A stretch of DNA of 60,661 nt from Solicoccozyma terricola (Eukaryota > Basidiomycota > Tremellomycetes > Filobasidiales > Piskurozymaceae). The DNA is taken from contig BCLD01000013.1 in NCBI GenBank assembly GCA_001600875.1, positions 720,166 through 780,826 of the forward strand, in the 5' to 3' direction. Positions 22,478-35,389 of this stretch are shown piece after piece. A program made the position numbers and the translations under genes. The notes under the pieces were generated by a model. The model was given only the letters and a program-made list of their open reading frames with translations. It searched no databases and was not told where the DNA came from. Position 1 is the stretch's first letter, and each line of letters begins with the position of its first letter.

Positions 22478-25400
22478 TCAAAGCCACTCGAGGTACTTGG
22501 CAGCCTTCCCCAGAGCCCAAATCGTAAATGAAAATTTGAAGTCTGGAATGTTATTGAGCAATCAGTGACCCAAAACTATTCCATGTTTCACCAGCACGCA
22601 CTCGGATAGTTGATTCCACAGTTCTTGTTGAAGATCCCTTCGACGTCTTCCTGAAGCCATCGACCGTCCTACTCCAAATGGGCGTGGGGTCAGAAGGTTC
22701 TCGCAGGAACGCATCGGTCTCATTCGCTCACCTTCTGCTGCCTTTTCATAATCAGCTCCACACCCTTCCTAATGACCGTCTTGTTTGGAAACTGGGCATA
22801 GATGAGGGCCAGAATGACCCATGATGTCTGTACAACCTGACTTTGCGAGTGCTGAGTATACTCTCCGCTGACACATGACTGTGATGTGATGCAAGCCATC
22901 AGAGTGGAGGTCATATGTACGATGAGCAGGACGGAACTGACCATGTACGTCTCCCCCCAACCTCCATCATCCATTTGCTTCGAAGCAAGGAATTGGCATG
23001 CACGACGGACGCGCTCCGAAGTATCGTATGACTCTCCGACGAGTGACAATGATTCCAGGGCGAACATTGTGGCGTATGTGAAGCAGATTCCCCTGTAGAC
23101 CACAGGACATCAACAACTGCCGAATCGAAAGCGGGGCGAGTAGAATCAGAAACTGACCATGAGCCAAACCATGAACCATCCGGCCGCTGTGCTAGGTGAA
23201 TATACTTGATCGCTTTGTCTACGACGTGTCTGCAAAGGATAAAGATGAGGGAATTGCCGACATATTTACCTACGCTGCAACTCACTCTATCTCCCTGCTC
23301 CGGTAGTTGGGATACAGTCGACTAAAGTGCTTGAGGCTAGAGAGAGCCGATGTTGTGCATCTGAGCGTGGTGGGATATGTAAACTACTGTCAAGTCAAAC
23401 TCGAGTATAGTGCTACGTACTCAGGATAGTTGTATTCGATCATGATATTACCTTGTACGATCGAGAGCCAGGTTTAGAGCATTGAATCGTTAGGATTAGG
23501 ATGCACTCACCGAATACCTCGGCGCAGTTCAGCCACTCCATGTAAGACCCTCCTCGCACAAGCTCGTATGACGCGAATCCCCCATTCTTGTTCTGCATCG
23601 TTAAAAGCACATCTACGCAGTCCTGCAATCGTCTCTCCGTTACTGGCTTATCGGTGTATCTGACGAATACGGCAAACATCATGAGCGTCACTGAAGCGAA
23701 ACGACTGTCCCAAGCGAGGCTTACGACAAGCTCTGTAGTTCAAGAACTGCTTTCATACCCTCTGCAGCGCAGTCGGATACCTACGAACAGCTCAATGTCA
23801 GCTTGAACTGCTCAATTCATATCAACCACTCGATATACTCACTGTATAACTCTGCTCCGGTGTCGAGAACGGCCAAGCTCCTTTAGAACTCTGCCTGAAA
23901 GCCTCTTTGTAATGCTTCGGATTATCTTGAATCTGTGCTTTATCCAACCAATCCAACAACCCTCTGACACTCTCCTTGTTTTCCTCTTTCTCAGCTAGAC
24001 CCGTCTCCACCAATGCTTGGGAGATGAAAGCTGCGTCCCATAACTGAGAGCCATTCGTACCGCACATCATCATTCCCTCATCCGACACCCATAAGAAATC
24101 GTCAATCTTGGCGAGATGTTGTGAGAACGCGTCGGATTCGGGACCATCCTCGATGAATCGGACTAGCATGTTGAACATTTTGCTGACTGGACCGACTGTT
24201 TGATATCCTGTATTTTCATCTTCGTAGACTACGAGTTGGTGGACTCTGCGAATAGCGGCTCGTCGAAGGGGTGGAAGAGCACCACATGATTCAAAAGCCG
24301 TTAGACCTTCATTGAGGACATTGAGGAATGTGTGATGTGGTGAATAGAGATCGTGGTGGCAGACGTTGTTACGATGACGACTGAAGTCAATCGAGTCGTA
24401 TTCGTCGGCGTAAATTTCCTGGTTAAAGGTGGGTAGGTCCCTGATCAGATGATAGTAACGACATGAGAAAGGCGGTTCGAGCAAAAACACACCTGACGGA
24501 TTTCCTCGACGAGTGGGGTGATCTCCCCCACCCAACGTTTGGCATACAGATAACTAAGCGGGATGTCTAGTACCTCTCAATCCATCAGACGCGTCTACTT
24601 GTTTCCATACGGGGCCTCACTCACAGACGTTCCTAGTATGTATCCACTGTATCAACTCATCAGCTTCAATCCTAATTCGACTTAAATCCAAGAAGCTACT
24701 CACCCATTTCCATGGATGAATCGGCAACCACTCGGGTGCTAACCTATCAACCGGATCCAAGTCAGTTAAACAAGGATAAAAACGATCGACTGAATTTTTA
24801 TCATCAACTCATCAACTCACCAAAGCTCTGGAGGAACAGGATTCAATCCTTCCCATTCATATGCTCCTAAAATCGATAACCAGGCTTTCCCCCAACTCGG
24901 AACCGACAATGCTGTACCTAATACCGCGGATATTAAAACGAATCAGCATTGGGGTAAAAGTGAATACCGAACACCGAACAACCACTGGGAAAAAACAGGC
25001 TTACCGTTGTTCAAAATCCAATTCCTGGCTTCGATCATCCCGTTGTCATCTGGGTTTGCACCGAGTAGTCGGAGAGCGACGTAATTTAGGGTTGTGCCGT
25101 ACATTGTTGATGGAGCTGCTTGATGGCTGGTGAGAGGGTTGAATGCGTTCATAAACAACGATCCCGAATGGATGGGAATGAAGATGGATTTAGGATATAA
25201 TCAGTCCATTCAGTCAGGTTAACACCGACAAACAACCCGTATAACTCACAGACCCCAACCCCCTTCCTCTCTCCTCCTCCTCATTAAATACCTCCTCATT
25301 TCCAACCTCTCTTCCTCTCTCAATGTATACCCCATCACATACAACCCAATAACCAACCCCGGAATCAAGAAAAGTGGACCTCCGTATTCTCCCGCGAAAT

Positions 25401-25795
25401 GACCGTCTTTAGATTGAATTGTGCGATAGAATGCGTATGCGTTGGAAGCGGATTGCATGGGATTGGTAGGTGTTGGAAGAGTTGGTGAATTCTAGGGAAG
25501 AGATGAGAGGAGTATTAGATGGATGGACAATCGGATCACGGAGAACCAGGAGAGAAAAACGAACCGTATTCAAGCCCAACCAATATCGATCCTCTACACT
25601 CTGCTTCCAAAGGTCCCTCCTCTCTCCTTCCTCCAGCCACACCCATTTATGTTGACCGTGAGAATCCTGACCAACAACTAGCCTCCATCCTTCTGGGTCT
25701 ATCTTGGGGACTGATGGACCGAGGACTGGGTCGGGGCGAGTAGGGAGAGAGGATGTGGAGAGGTTGAGCGAGGGAGGGAGTAGCACGGGGGGCAT
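22478..25795 (-). CDS. ERG7: Lanosterol synthase (oxidosqualene cyclase)
   Basis: ERG7 cyclises 2,3-oxidosqualene to lanosterol in ergosterol synthesis, on the ER or lipid droplets. The start ATG at 25795 gives [16 protein letters not shown]. Following exons contain [20 protein letters not shown], then [37 protein letters not shown], and [20 protein letters not shown]. After these come [30 protein letters not shown], and [19 protein letters not shown]. Several QW-type repeats ([30 protein letters not shown]) are visible. The catalytic acid motif reads DCAAE where DCTAE is the common form; the catalytic aspartate is kept. The last two exons give CGINYP joined to [13 protein letters not shown], and the stop is at 22478. 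The gene is convergent with AGX1, the two stops lying about 100 bp apart. Confidence 0.93.
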
Positions 25796-26452
25796 TAGAT
25801 GGGAGGGATGCGAGTTGGTTGTGAGATGGTTGTAAAGGGTGATAGAATGGGGATCAAAGTCGGTGGAGTCTGCTGTATGGTGACGCTTGTGGATGTCGAG
25901 GTGAGGGAGAAACCATTGACACCTGGTCGAATCGTCCCATGCCAAACGATCCTCTGGCCAAGAGTTATGGGGCCCCGAACCATGGGAACAAAGGGGGCCA
26001 TGTGAATGACGTGTCTGCTTATCACTCTTATCAAAACTGGCCCATCCGCAGTGACGTGGCAAGCACTATCACAGAGACGATGACGTGGACCTGCCCCCTT
26101 ATCAAATCCCCAGGCGCACACCGCGGAGCACTCCGCCCCCACCCACCCGTTGGACTTTTCGCAACATACCCAGTGTTGTCATTTCGCGATATCTGATCGG
26201 CAAACAGCTCTTCACACGCGTTGGGGAGCGTATCAGACCATATCCCTCTTACTAGATCACGGAGCTCTCCATTCGAGCTTCAAAACGACCAAACAATCAG
26301 AGAGATTGAGTCGACAGGTCAGGAAAAAACTTGCTACTTGACAATCCAGCTCAGACGACGGCCAATCGTCGCGCTCCCCGCTTACAACACCAACACACCC
26401 CTTCTTTGGCTAAACTTCCTATAACATCTCCTTAAAAGAAATCTCCCCACTG
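25796..26452. promoter_or_regulatory. Divergent promoter region between ERG7 and UBP12
   Basis: About 650 bp separating two start codons that point away from each other. It contains C-rich blocks (for example CCGCCCCCACCCACCCG near 26130) but no motif that I can name with confidence, including no clear sterol regulatory element. Confidence 0.45.
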
Positions 26453-29400
26453 ATGAACGCTACGTCATCTCTGAAACGTGTACGATCGACATCTCAATCC
26501 TCATCTACACCTACCAATCTATTGAACGGTTTATCTACATTCGCTGGTGAATCTTCGTCACCAAAACGAGCAATGTCAGAGGATGACATGGAAGAAAGGA
26601 AAGGTGGTGGTGCGGGAAATACAGATGTTGATGGGATTGTAGACCGGGTGGAGGAGAGGGAAGTGGAGATGGGAGATGGAGAACAAGAGGAAGAAGGGAT
26701 GAAAGGAATGGAAGTCGATATAGATGATTTACCGACGATGCCGCCGATTACAAGGGGTGAAGACGTACCGGAGTTAAAAAAGCAATTGGAGATTATTGAA
26801 GGTGAGTTGTTAATGCGGTCGTTGGAAAGGGGGTTTCGAGTGATAGAACGTATCAATGGCTTGAGGAGGTGTCAACTCGGGAATCATCAGGGTGTATTGT
26901 CAGATTCGGAAGTGAGGAGCGAGGCATTGTCAGCATATGTCGCATATCGACAACTGAGGAATGAGAGCGCTCTGTGATATTCTTGTCACCACGGGGCCGC
27001 GAAAGTTTCACTTTGGCTTAATCGTTAGATTCTTGCGCGTCGGTCAGCGAGCTAGACCTAGGAATGTTGAAGGAGTCGGAAACTAGACTACCTCGGACCA
27101 GTAGCAATGGAAATCTCCCGAACTAACACTGTGATTTGTCCTCCAGCCGGTATCTCACAAGAAATCATGCCTGATCAACACTGGTACATCCTCCCCGCTT
27201 CCTGGCTTCGGACTCTTCGAATTCTCGCGACCAACGATTCCAAGGCGAACTCCCCTGCATCTCTCTCCGATCTTTCCCACCCTGACCTCGAGCCACTTAT
27301 AAACTCCCCTCTGTACGAGGAGTCATCATCCATCGGTCCGAACGGAGAAGGTCTCTTCTTTCGCTCCCAACCTGCGAGAGGAGAGCTCCATGAAGGCGGT
27401 TGGAGAGTTAAAGACACACTAGTCGAAGAGGAATCAGGAGATATGGTCTTCGTACCCGCCGAGACATGGGAGAAAATCGTGAGGTGGTATGGAGAATCTA
27501 AGCCTCCGAGCGGGCTACTGAGGTGTACTCAGAGCAATGACCAAGGAGAGGTAGTGATCGAGGTCAATCCACCAACCTTACTCCTCCATCGTACGGTCGC
27601 GGATAACGAGACGTTACCGACATCGCAGCCATTACGAATCACCACTAGTAAATTCGCGCAACTATCTGATCTGCATAGGAGCGCGAAAGAAGCATTGGGT
27701 ATCGACGTACAGGAAAAGAGTAGATTGTGGAAGTTGGAAATGCCACCCGCTGTGTTGACTGAAACACCATCTACGGCGAGTGGATCAGTACTGGATGTCA
27801 GACCCCCAACATATGGTGATTCAACTACGCCTCCATCTGTCGGAGTCCCAGCCAAACGGTTACCAAGTTTGTCAGCGAAATTGCTCGTTAGTCAGCCTCG
27901 GGAGGTGGAGGGCAAACGAGGCGGATTGGAAGATGACCCGCTGGTAGAGGACGCCCTCTTAGATTCCGGTGACTGTCTAGCTATCGAGCAGGCAAACCTT
28001 GGAGCTTGGTCTATCGAAGTAGGAGAAGAAGGGCAAGCTGAAGAGAAGGTCAAAGCGAGACCGCCTCTGTTCACTCAGCCTTTTGCATTCAGCGGTAGCG
28101 GGAATGAGGTAGCTTCGAGCTCCAAGTTGGCACCCCCTGCAGGTGTTACGACGAGATCTCAAATGGCGGCTGCGGGGAGCAGTAAAGCGAAGACGAGAGG
28201 TCTGAGAGGTCTACAGAATTTAGGAAACACCTGCTTCATGAATAGCGCTCTGCAATGCCTGTCGAATACAAAGGAGCTGAGCGAATACTTCCAGTCGGAA
28301 GAATACCTTTCCGAAGTCAACAAAACCAACCCGCTCGGTATGCACGGACGTGTCGCTCTTACGTTCGGCAATCTCATCAAGGAAATTTGGGATCCATCCG
28401 GTGGCGCATCTTCTAACTCCTACTACTCGGGCAATTCAGTGACACCTAGAGAGTTCAAACTCACGATCGGAAAGTTCGCGCCTTCCTTCGCTGGGTATGG
28501 ACAACAAGACACACAAGAGCTCTTGGCTTTTCTCTTGGATGGTCTGCACGAGGACCTCAACCGCATATACAAGAAACCATACATAGAGAAACCAGATTGG
28601 AAGGATGGAGGAACTAATGAGGATCTCGCAAGGATGGGAAAGGAATGCTGGGATGGGTATCGCAAGCGTAACGACAGCATCATCGTGGATTTGTTTCAGG
28701 GTCAGTTGAAGAGCACGCTTATTTGTCCGGATTGCAAAAAAGTGAGAAATGTCTGGCATTCATACTATCGGTGACTTGGTTGATAACAGCGTTTTTAAAC
28801 ACCGCAGAAATCGATCACTCTTGACCCTGTAGGCTAAGATTGTAACTGTCTTTCTTGGGGCTCACCTGGACTGACCGTCGCTGCTTCTCAGTTCATGTAC
28901 CTCACTGTCCCTATCCCCGTCACTCAGTCCTTCCAGCGTGAAGTCTTCTTCATTTCAGCAGACCCGAACAAGCGGAGGATGCGAGTGAGTGAAGCTCAAG
29001 TCAGCAGAATGAGAGAATATTTATCCCGTCTTCCCCTCGGCTCAGATTCGTTTGCTTCTCAAAATGGATGCCACGTTCTTCACAGCCAAACAAAGGATCT
29101 CTCAGCTTGTCGGCGTGCCGGCCAATAGAGTAAGTGGCCATGTATTGTGGAAGCCGCTTCGTAGGCCAACACCTTCCGCCGATAGTTAATAGCAACCGAC
29201 GAGTTCCGCCATCGGATTTACGCCTATTGGCCTGATGACAAGCAAGTTGGGGAAGCCCGTCGCGAAGACGTTATTGTATTCCACGAATCGCCGGTACCGG
29301 TCTCTCAAACGGACACCGGAACGCGCACCCTCGACGGTGATGTGGTCGTAGTTCCAATCTACACGACCACTGTCACTTCAGCTTCTCAAAAACAGTTCGT

Positions 29401-31089
29401 TGGCAATCCCATGTTCATCGCTCTCAATAGGAAGCAGCGTGGGGAGGTTATGTCAATCATGAGAGCTGTTGCGAATGCCAGCGCAGCTTTGGTGATCGAC
29501 GGTAAAGCTCAGGAACTGTGGAACTCATACAGTGAAGACTCTACGATGGCCGAAATCACTGTGCAAGACGGCGTGGCCACCGCTCGCAGTCTGGCGTCGC
29601 CTTCCAAACCCCGGAGCGATCTCTACAAAATTTTCTTTGCCGCTCCCGCACAAGAATCACGCTCGTTCTTCAATAAGCCCACTGGCATGTTTCACGGTGA
29701 ACACGACTCGCCCGACTCATTACAGGAGCGTCTGCAATCTTCGAAGCCTCTGGCCAGCCGCATAGTCAATGGGATAAGCGGCATCATTGGATCCAATCCG
29801 CCAAGTGATGACGAAGGTGATATAGAAGGCAAACAGCCGAAGAAGGCGCGCTCGCTGGTGAAGCCAAGCGAAGTGATCATTGCGACCTGGAATAACGATG
29901 CAGCCATCGAGTTCTTGGGTCCGAACTACGATGGTCGATATGCGCAAGCCGTTAATACTGACTATCTAGAGGATCCGGAGATCGCAATGGAGAACAAGCG
30001 ATCATCTGAAAAGCGCCACCTAGACCTAGACGATTGCTTGAACGAGTTCTCAAAGCCTGAGGTTCTTGGAGATCATGATTTGTGGTACTGTTCGAAAGTG
30101 AGTCAGCTGTAGCGAAACGTCTGCAGCATTGCTAATGTTAGGGTGGGTCTGCCTGGAAATCGCAGTGCAAGGATCACAAGGCGGCAACGAAACGCATGGA
30201 AATCTACCAGGTTCCCGATATTCTTGTAATCTGCATCAAGCGATTCTCCGGGACAGGGTTTCGGAACATCAAGGTGTGTCCAAAGGCCACTTTAGCGAAC
30301 CGTCTGGCCATTTCACTGACACTGTTCCTATAGATGAGCGACAACATATCTTTCCCCGTCAACGGTCTAGAGCTCAACGACCGCTGTGACGAGAAACGCG
30401 TTGCGCAGGCACTGCAGGCGGAGGGAAAAGATCTCGCAGAGTTTGGCTTGGAACGTGCGCTAGAGCCTCTGGTTTACGATTTATGTGAGTCAATGTGACC
30501 TTGCGTCGTGAGGAGCAGCATCGCTTATGAAGGGAGTTCAATGTCAGACGCTGTTGACAATCATTTCGGAGGTCTCGGGGGCGGTCATTACACGGCCAAT
30601 TGCAAGAACTTTGAAGATGGCAAGTGGTATAACTACGATGATGGTCGTGTCTCACCTGCTGCAGAATCGGAACTTTCCGTCAGTATATTTTTATCGTCTT
30701 CCTTCGGACCTTCTTACTCACGCTCGTACAACCTGTAGGGCACCGCGGCGTACTTGCTGTTTTACCGCAAACGGACCGCTCGTTCAATCGGCGGTCGATT
30801 CCGAGAAAAGGTCGAACGAGCTCTATCATCACGCGGCGTATCACCAGCAGGGTCATTCAATCGAACTTCTCTCCCCGAATTCGGAACGTCGACCAATACA
30901 AGCACACCCTTGATCGACACAGCACCCCCTAGCCCACCAGCCTCCGAATGCCAAGATCATGATATGGATGGGGACAGTATCAGGTCCAACATCCTGACAT
31001 CACATCGACGGGATAGTGGACAATCCAGTCAGACGGAGGCAACGGCGCCGAGGGATGTGGATGAGTTGGCGAGCGAGTCAGAATTATGA
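26453..31089 (+). CDS. UBP12: Ubiquitin carboxyl-terminal hydrolase of the UBP12/USP4-15 type
   Basis: A cysteine protease that removes ubiquitin from substrates. Exon 1 (26453-26801) encodes a disordered acidic N-terminus ending [15 protein letters not shown]. It joins in phase, across a 345-nt intron, to [20 protein letters not shown], a DUSP-domain start. The catalytic Cys box is [19 protein letters not shown] (about residue 480), followed by [20 protein letters not shown] and the zinc-ribbon CPDCKK. A 21-nt microexon (28808-28828) encodes KSITLDP, then [14 protein letters not shown] follows. The distal half has a zinc-ribbon partner piece [29 protein letters not shown], and the His box [20 protein letters not shown]. 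The C-terminus is serine-rich. Cys and His boxes are intact, so the enzyme should be active. The short spacing to elongin C (159 bp) is ordinary for this genome. Confidence 0.9.
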
Positions 31090-31248
31090 AGGAATCTGTA
31101 GACTTAGATGTTGATGACTACATGCCAGATCGATCCGTGGCGAACTTTGACCAATTAGCCGCCACGTGGCATCAGCGAAGTTCCGTCAGGCGGGGCATTT
31201 GAATACCACTCACCATCCTCACCCACCGTCACTCTCATATCTTCAGCA

Positions 31249-31863
31249 ATGGCCTCTAATGGCACCTCCGGATCCACCACCAGTGGAGATTGGGTTTGTC
31301 TCATCTCCTCAGACAAATTTCGTTTCGTGCTGCCGTGAGAGGGCTGCGACTTCGCGATCAATAAACGCGATCTGATGTCGAGGACATTTTTTGAAATTTC
31401 GCAGAAAGAGTATGGCTCTCCTCTCTGGGACTTTGAAGGATACTCTGAATGAGTCCGGTGCGTATCATTCGGAAGGTTATCCCACGCATTCGTGTTGACC
31501 AAGGACTCGTTCACAGAGGATCGCGGTAACTTTGTCGAAGCTCAAACCAACGAAGTGAACGTTCAATACCGGTGCTTACCCGTTCCAATCAATGCGATAG
31601 GATTAAGGTCGTCTGATCCTGATGTTACTTCCCATGTCACAACAGCGGTATTGTCGTCGCTCGAGTGGTGGAATACCTTGCATACAAAGCTCAGTATTTA
31701 GAAGTCCCTACGAAGGACGTATTGGAGGATTACACAGAGAGAATCGAACCAGAATTGGCGCTGGAAGTGTGAGTAATGCGTGAAGACTGGGGACGGTTGT
31801 TGGGACTGATGCGTCCTGTTTATATTGTTCAGGCTCATGGCGGCGGATTACCTGGATTGCTGA
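31249..31863 (+). CDS. ELC1: Elongin C
   Basis: A small SKP1/BTB-fold adaptor that links elongin A or BC-box proteins to cullins. The assembled product starts MASNGTSGSTTSGDWVCLIS and continues SDKFRFVLPKSMALLSGTLK, DTLNESG, then NFVEAQTNEVNVQYRGIVVA, RVVEYLAYKAQYLE, and ends ELALEVLMAADYLDC. The order DWV-L-S-D-F-FV...SGTLK...NEV...YRGIVV...VVEYL.YK...IP/EPELALELLMAA-[ND]-[YF]-L-[DN]-C is diagnostic. Introns are short. The second donor lies directly after VLP, and an unspliced reading would stop there, which is why no long open frame reveals the gene. Confidence 0.9.
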
Positions 31864-32106
31864 ACGACACCCATCCGCATGTACACCTAACGACCACACA
31901 TTTTGTCTTGAAAATATAATATGATGTGGTGCAAGAGAGATCCTCCATCAATCTGAATTTATATTTTACAGGAGAAGACAGTATCGGTCATTAGATGTGA
32001 GCAATGCTTGACTCTTGTTGATTGAAGAGTTTTCAGCGAGCAGGTTGGGGTTATTAGGAAAGGTGGATTGTTGCAGAAAGTGTTGTGAGGTCGGCGCCAT
32101 AGGCAA

Positions 32107-34427
32107 TCAGACGCTGCTAGCGCTGTCCCTCGTCGATTCAAGAGTCGGTGAAACAGCGACTTTCTCGTGATGCCCGGAATTCCTTGGACGTTTCTCAGAA
32201 GCGAGGATCGCCTGTGCCTCTTGAGACCTTCGGAATTGCTTGGATCGCCATGCTGGAGTTCCGGAGAGGAAGAGGGCGTCGATCCTGGAGAGTGTGCAGA
32301 GATGATCAGAGGGTGATGGGCAGGATTAAAGAGGATGGCCGTTCGGTGCTTACTCATCGATAGCAAGACCTTTGGTTTCTGGAACGCAGAAGAGGATGAA
32401 AACGAAGGACGCAGCTGCGGTAAAAAGGTTGATTTAGCTTTTGCTGAACAATGGATGGATTTAGTGTTGCCGACTAACCGATGAAGCCTGCCCACACAAA
32501 AGTGATCTTTGTACCGATCTTCTCCTGAACAATCGGGGACACGAAAGCGATAATGGTGTTCATTCCCCAGTTACCCGCGATAGCGAGCGTCACACATTTG
32601 TTAGCGAGTCGGGTTGGGAAAACTTCCGCGGCAACAACCCAAGCTGTTCGTGCCAGAGGTATCAGTTAGGAGCTCTAAGCGATGAAACGAGTTTCAGACT
32701 CACCGAGAGGACCGAAGGACGAGGCAAAACCGGCGATGAATAGACATGAGAAGGCAATCAAAGCCTTACCAGCCGCCTCCTCATTAGGTCGAGCAGTGGA
32801 AACTGTAGCACACGTTGTCAGGTCCTGCGGGAGTGAAAGCTTCCTCTCCAGGAGACTCACGGGCACCGGTGATGATCTGACCCGAAAACATGATAACTGC
32901 GCCCCAGAGGAGGACGTCACGACGTCCTAGTCGGTCAACAGCAAGAAGACCAGGGAAGGACATGACCACGTTGACGGATGATAGGATGATTTGGTAAACA
33001 TAGGTGTTGTCGATACCAGCGGCGTTGGCGAATTGACTAGCGGAGAAGAGAACAGGCTCAGGATCCTTAGCAGTTGGCCGATGAACAGGGGGCACTTACA
33101 TTCCGTAAGAGAAGAAGAAGTTGATCTACATGTTATGTATGCAAGGTCAGTGTGAGAAGGAGAAAAAAATAGTACTGCTGCTTCTACTTACACCGGTGAC
33201 TGTAGGAGATTCGCTTAACAACATGAGAGATCGTCTCCGCCGCCTTGCATAAAGTTGGACTCACCTTGCTGCGCGACCTGAATCAAAACACCGATCATGG
33301 TTCTCCAAAGAATCCTGTCCTTCATGCTGAAGCACTCGGAATACTTTGCCTCGCCACGCTTGTCATCCTGCTCCTTGGCGTATCGGATGTCTTCCATCTC
33401 CGCCTTTGGAGACATCGGTAAACGGTTCATCAGAATCGCAAATCAAATGCAGAGCCACAGCCGGAGCTTACTCACATCGATAAGACCGCCAGCTTCGCCT
33501 TCGTCCTTCTTGACGCCTCTCAAGATACAAAGGTTTTTCCTTGCTTCGTCCCATCTACCTTTGTAGGCCAGGAACTTGGGAGACTCGGGGGAGAGGAGGA
33601 AGCCGACGAACAAGGCAGCTGACCAAACGAGTTGGATACCGATGGGGAGTCGGAATGCAATATCACCTTCATGTTTGGACATGCCGTAGTTTGCACAATT
33701 GACCAACAGAATGCTGTTTGATCGGAGTGGCGAATTCAGTAACAATCCGCCGAAATAAGTATCTGTCCACTCATTGAACCCACCCTAGCGTGATGCAGAG
33801 CTGGAAGGAACCAGTTATCAGACCTCGATATTTAGGAGGCGCTGCTTCGGCTTGGAAGACGGGGACAAGCCCGGAGGTAGCGCCGATACCCAATCCGGTG
33901 AAGAGACGACCGACACAGATTTGACCGTAAGTTTGAAACGCAGAGCATTCAATAGCGATACCCATCATGAAGGAGAAGATGAAAATGAGGCAGGTAGTAC
34001 GGAGGCCGATCTGGGGAGGAGGTGGGATGGTGTTCAGATACGAAACGGGAAGAAGAAGAAAAGAGGAGAAGAAAACAAGAGAGGAACTAGAACGTTGTAC
34101 TCACTCTACCAGAGATTGGTCCCTACGAGGTCATAAGAGCTGAGATCAGGATAAAAAAAATCCCCAAACACATTTGGATTGCGCACTCACAGCACTGAGA
34201 GCTCCAATGAAGGCACCTATGCTGAGAATACCAGTGATGAGACTTTGCCTGTTGGTTGGCATACTGCAAAAGCCACTTTCATCACAAGTCCCAAATCGGC
34301 GAGAGTACTGCTGCATGTTAAACAGACCAGACCCAGAGGACTGTTCCCATCCGAAAAGCAGTCCAGCAAGAGACTGGAACAAACATATAATGGTAGCACG
34401 ACGAGTCGAGTATCCAGAAGGAGACAT
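32107..34427 (-). CDS. MFS sugar transporter (hexose transporter-like)
   Basis: A 12-helix sugar porter of the major facilitator superfamily in the plasma membrane. The start MSPSGYSTRRATIICLFQSL leads into LLFGWEQSSGSGLFNM, the variant of the GYD motif region. Later pieces include GRLFTGLGIGATSGLVPVFQ with AEAAPPKYRGLITGSFQLCI (the E-x-x-P-x-x-x-RG motif), then PESPKFLAYKGRWDEARKNL, the central loop SECFSMKDRILWRTMIGVLI, and DRLGRRDVLLWGAVIMFSGQ. The closing helix carries VPETKG followed by LAID. The last exon gives EIDALFLSGTPAWRSK and a hydrophilic tail ending DSASSV at 32107. Substrate specificity cannot be read; PESP, DRLGRR and PETKG place it in the hexose/quinate-type porters. Confidence 0.88.
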
Positions 34428-35202
34428 GTTGGAGAGTTGTAACAGAGTTGGAATGAGAAGCGAGGGTCCTACTTCAGGATGTTGCACTCTGTGGCGACTG
34501 AGGATGGGGTTTTGGATTGGATTGATGTGTAAAGGAAAGAAAAACGGTGGGGAGCCCAAGTCGAAGGGCTACGTCTGAGAATGTTTTCAAGGCAGGCTGA
34601 CATGATCACTCTCCCAATCCAACCGAGTTTTTCTTTTTCGGCGCAGTCTCTGGAGCGCGGATGAGGTCTTGTTACCCGCGGTCTACCCTGTGACGTGGGG
34701 TGGGTGGACCAGCATCCCTGGCGGGACCATTACATCTCTAAGTGATGGTATACACTGCTAGCAAGGGGGGAGATAGGACGGTATGAAAATATGTGCTTGT
34801 TTACCTGTAAATGGTAGCGTGGCGGAACATGTGATCAGGGTGGCGGCAATTGCCGCTCTGATTCCGACCGCACGGCCGTCAAACGTGAGCGAACATCCAC
34901 GTAAACATTCACGAGCGCCATGGGACCAAAGGTGAAATGAAGTCATGCAGCACGGCAAGGTGCAGATACCCACAGTGCAGACCAGAGAATAAGTCCGGGT
35001 CGCGCGGGAGATACAGGTAGTTTTTAGTTTTTGGCATACTGCTGCAGCGGCTAATGCTTCAACCGACCGATCGATCTGCCAAGAGCACGGTAACTGCACT
35101 TCGATGACCCGAATTCTCGGAGACTCGACCTGTTCCCCTCGTGGACGCAGAAACCTGTCGAGACTTGACCAGAATACCGAACGATCTGATGGTCACGATG
35201 GA

Positions 35203-35244
35203 TACAAAGTTACGCAAGTCAAGTTACGCAAGTCAAACTTTGTA
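35203..35244. repeat. Inverted repeat enclosing a perfect 14-bp tandem duplication
   Basis: TACAAAGTT (35203-35211) is the exact reverse complement of AACTTTGTA (35236-35244). Between and overlapping the left arm, AAGTTACGCAAGTC occurs twice head to tail (35207-35220 and 35221-35234). Each copy contains TTACGCAA, which resembles a bZIP/C-EBP type half-site pair. It lies in the gene-poor stretch between the sugar transporter and NCS1. Confidence 0.85.
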
Positions 35245-35389
35245 ACCTGTAGCTACGTATATACATTTCATATACCAAATGGCAAGTTTCCATCCCCGGA
35301 TCTCACATCTCCTTGACACCCACCACCATCTTACTCTGCGCCCCTGCCGATCTTTCCAGGTCCACTGATCCTATCACTGACAAGCAAGC

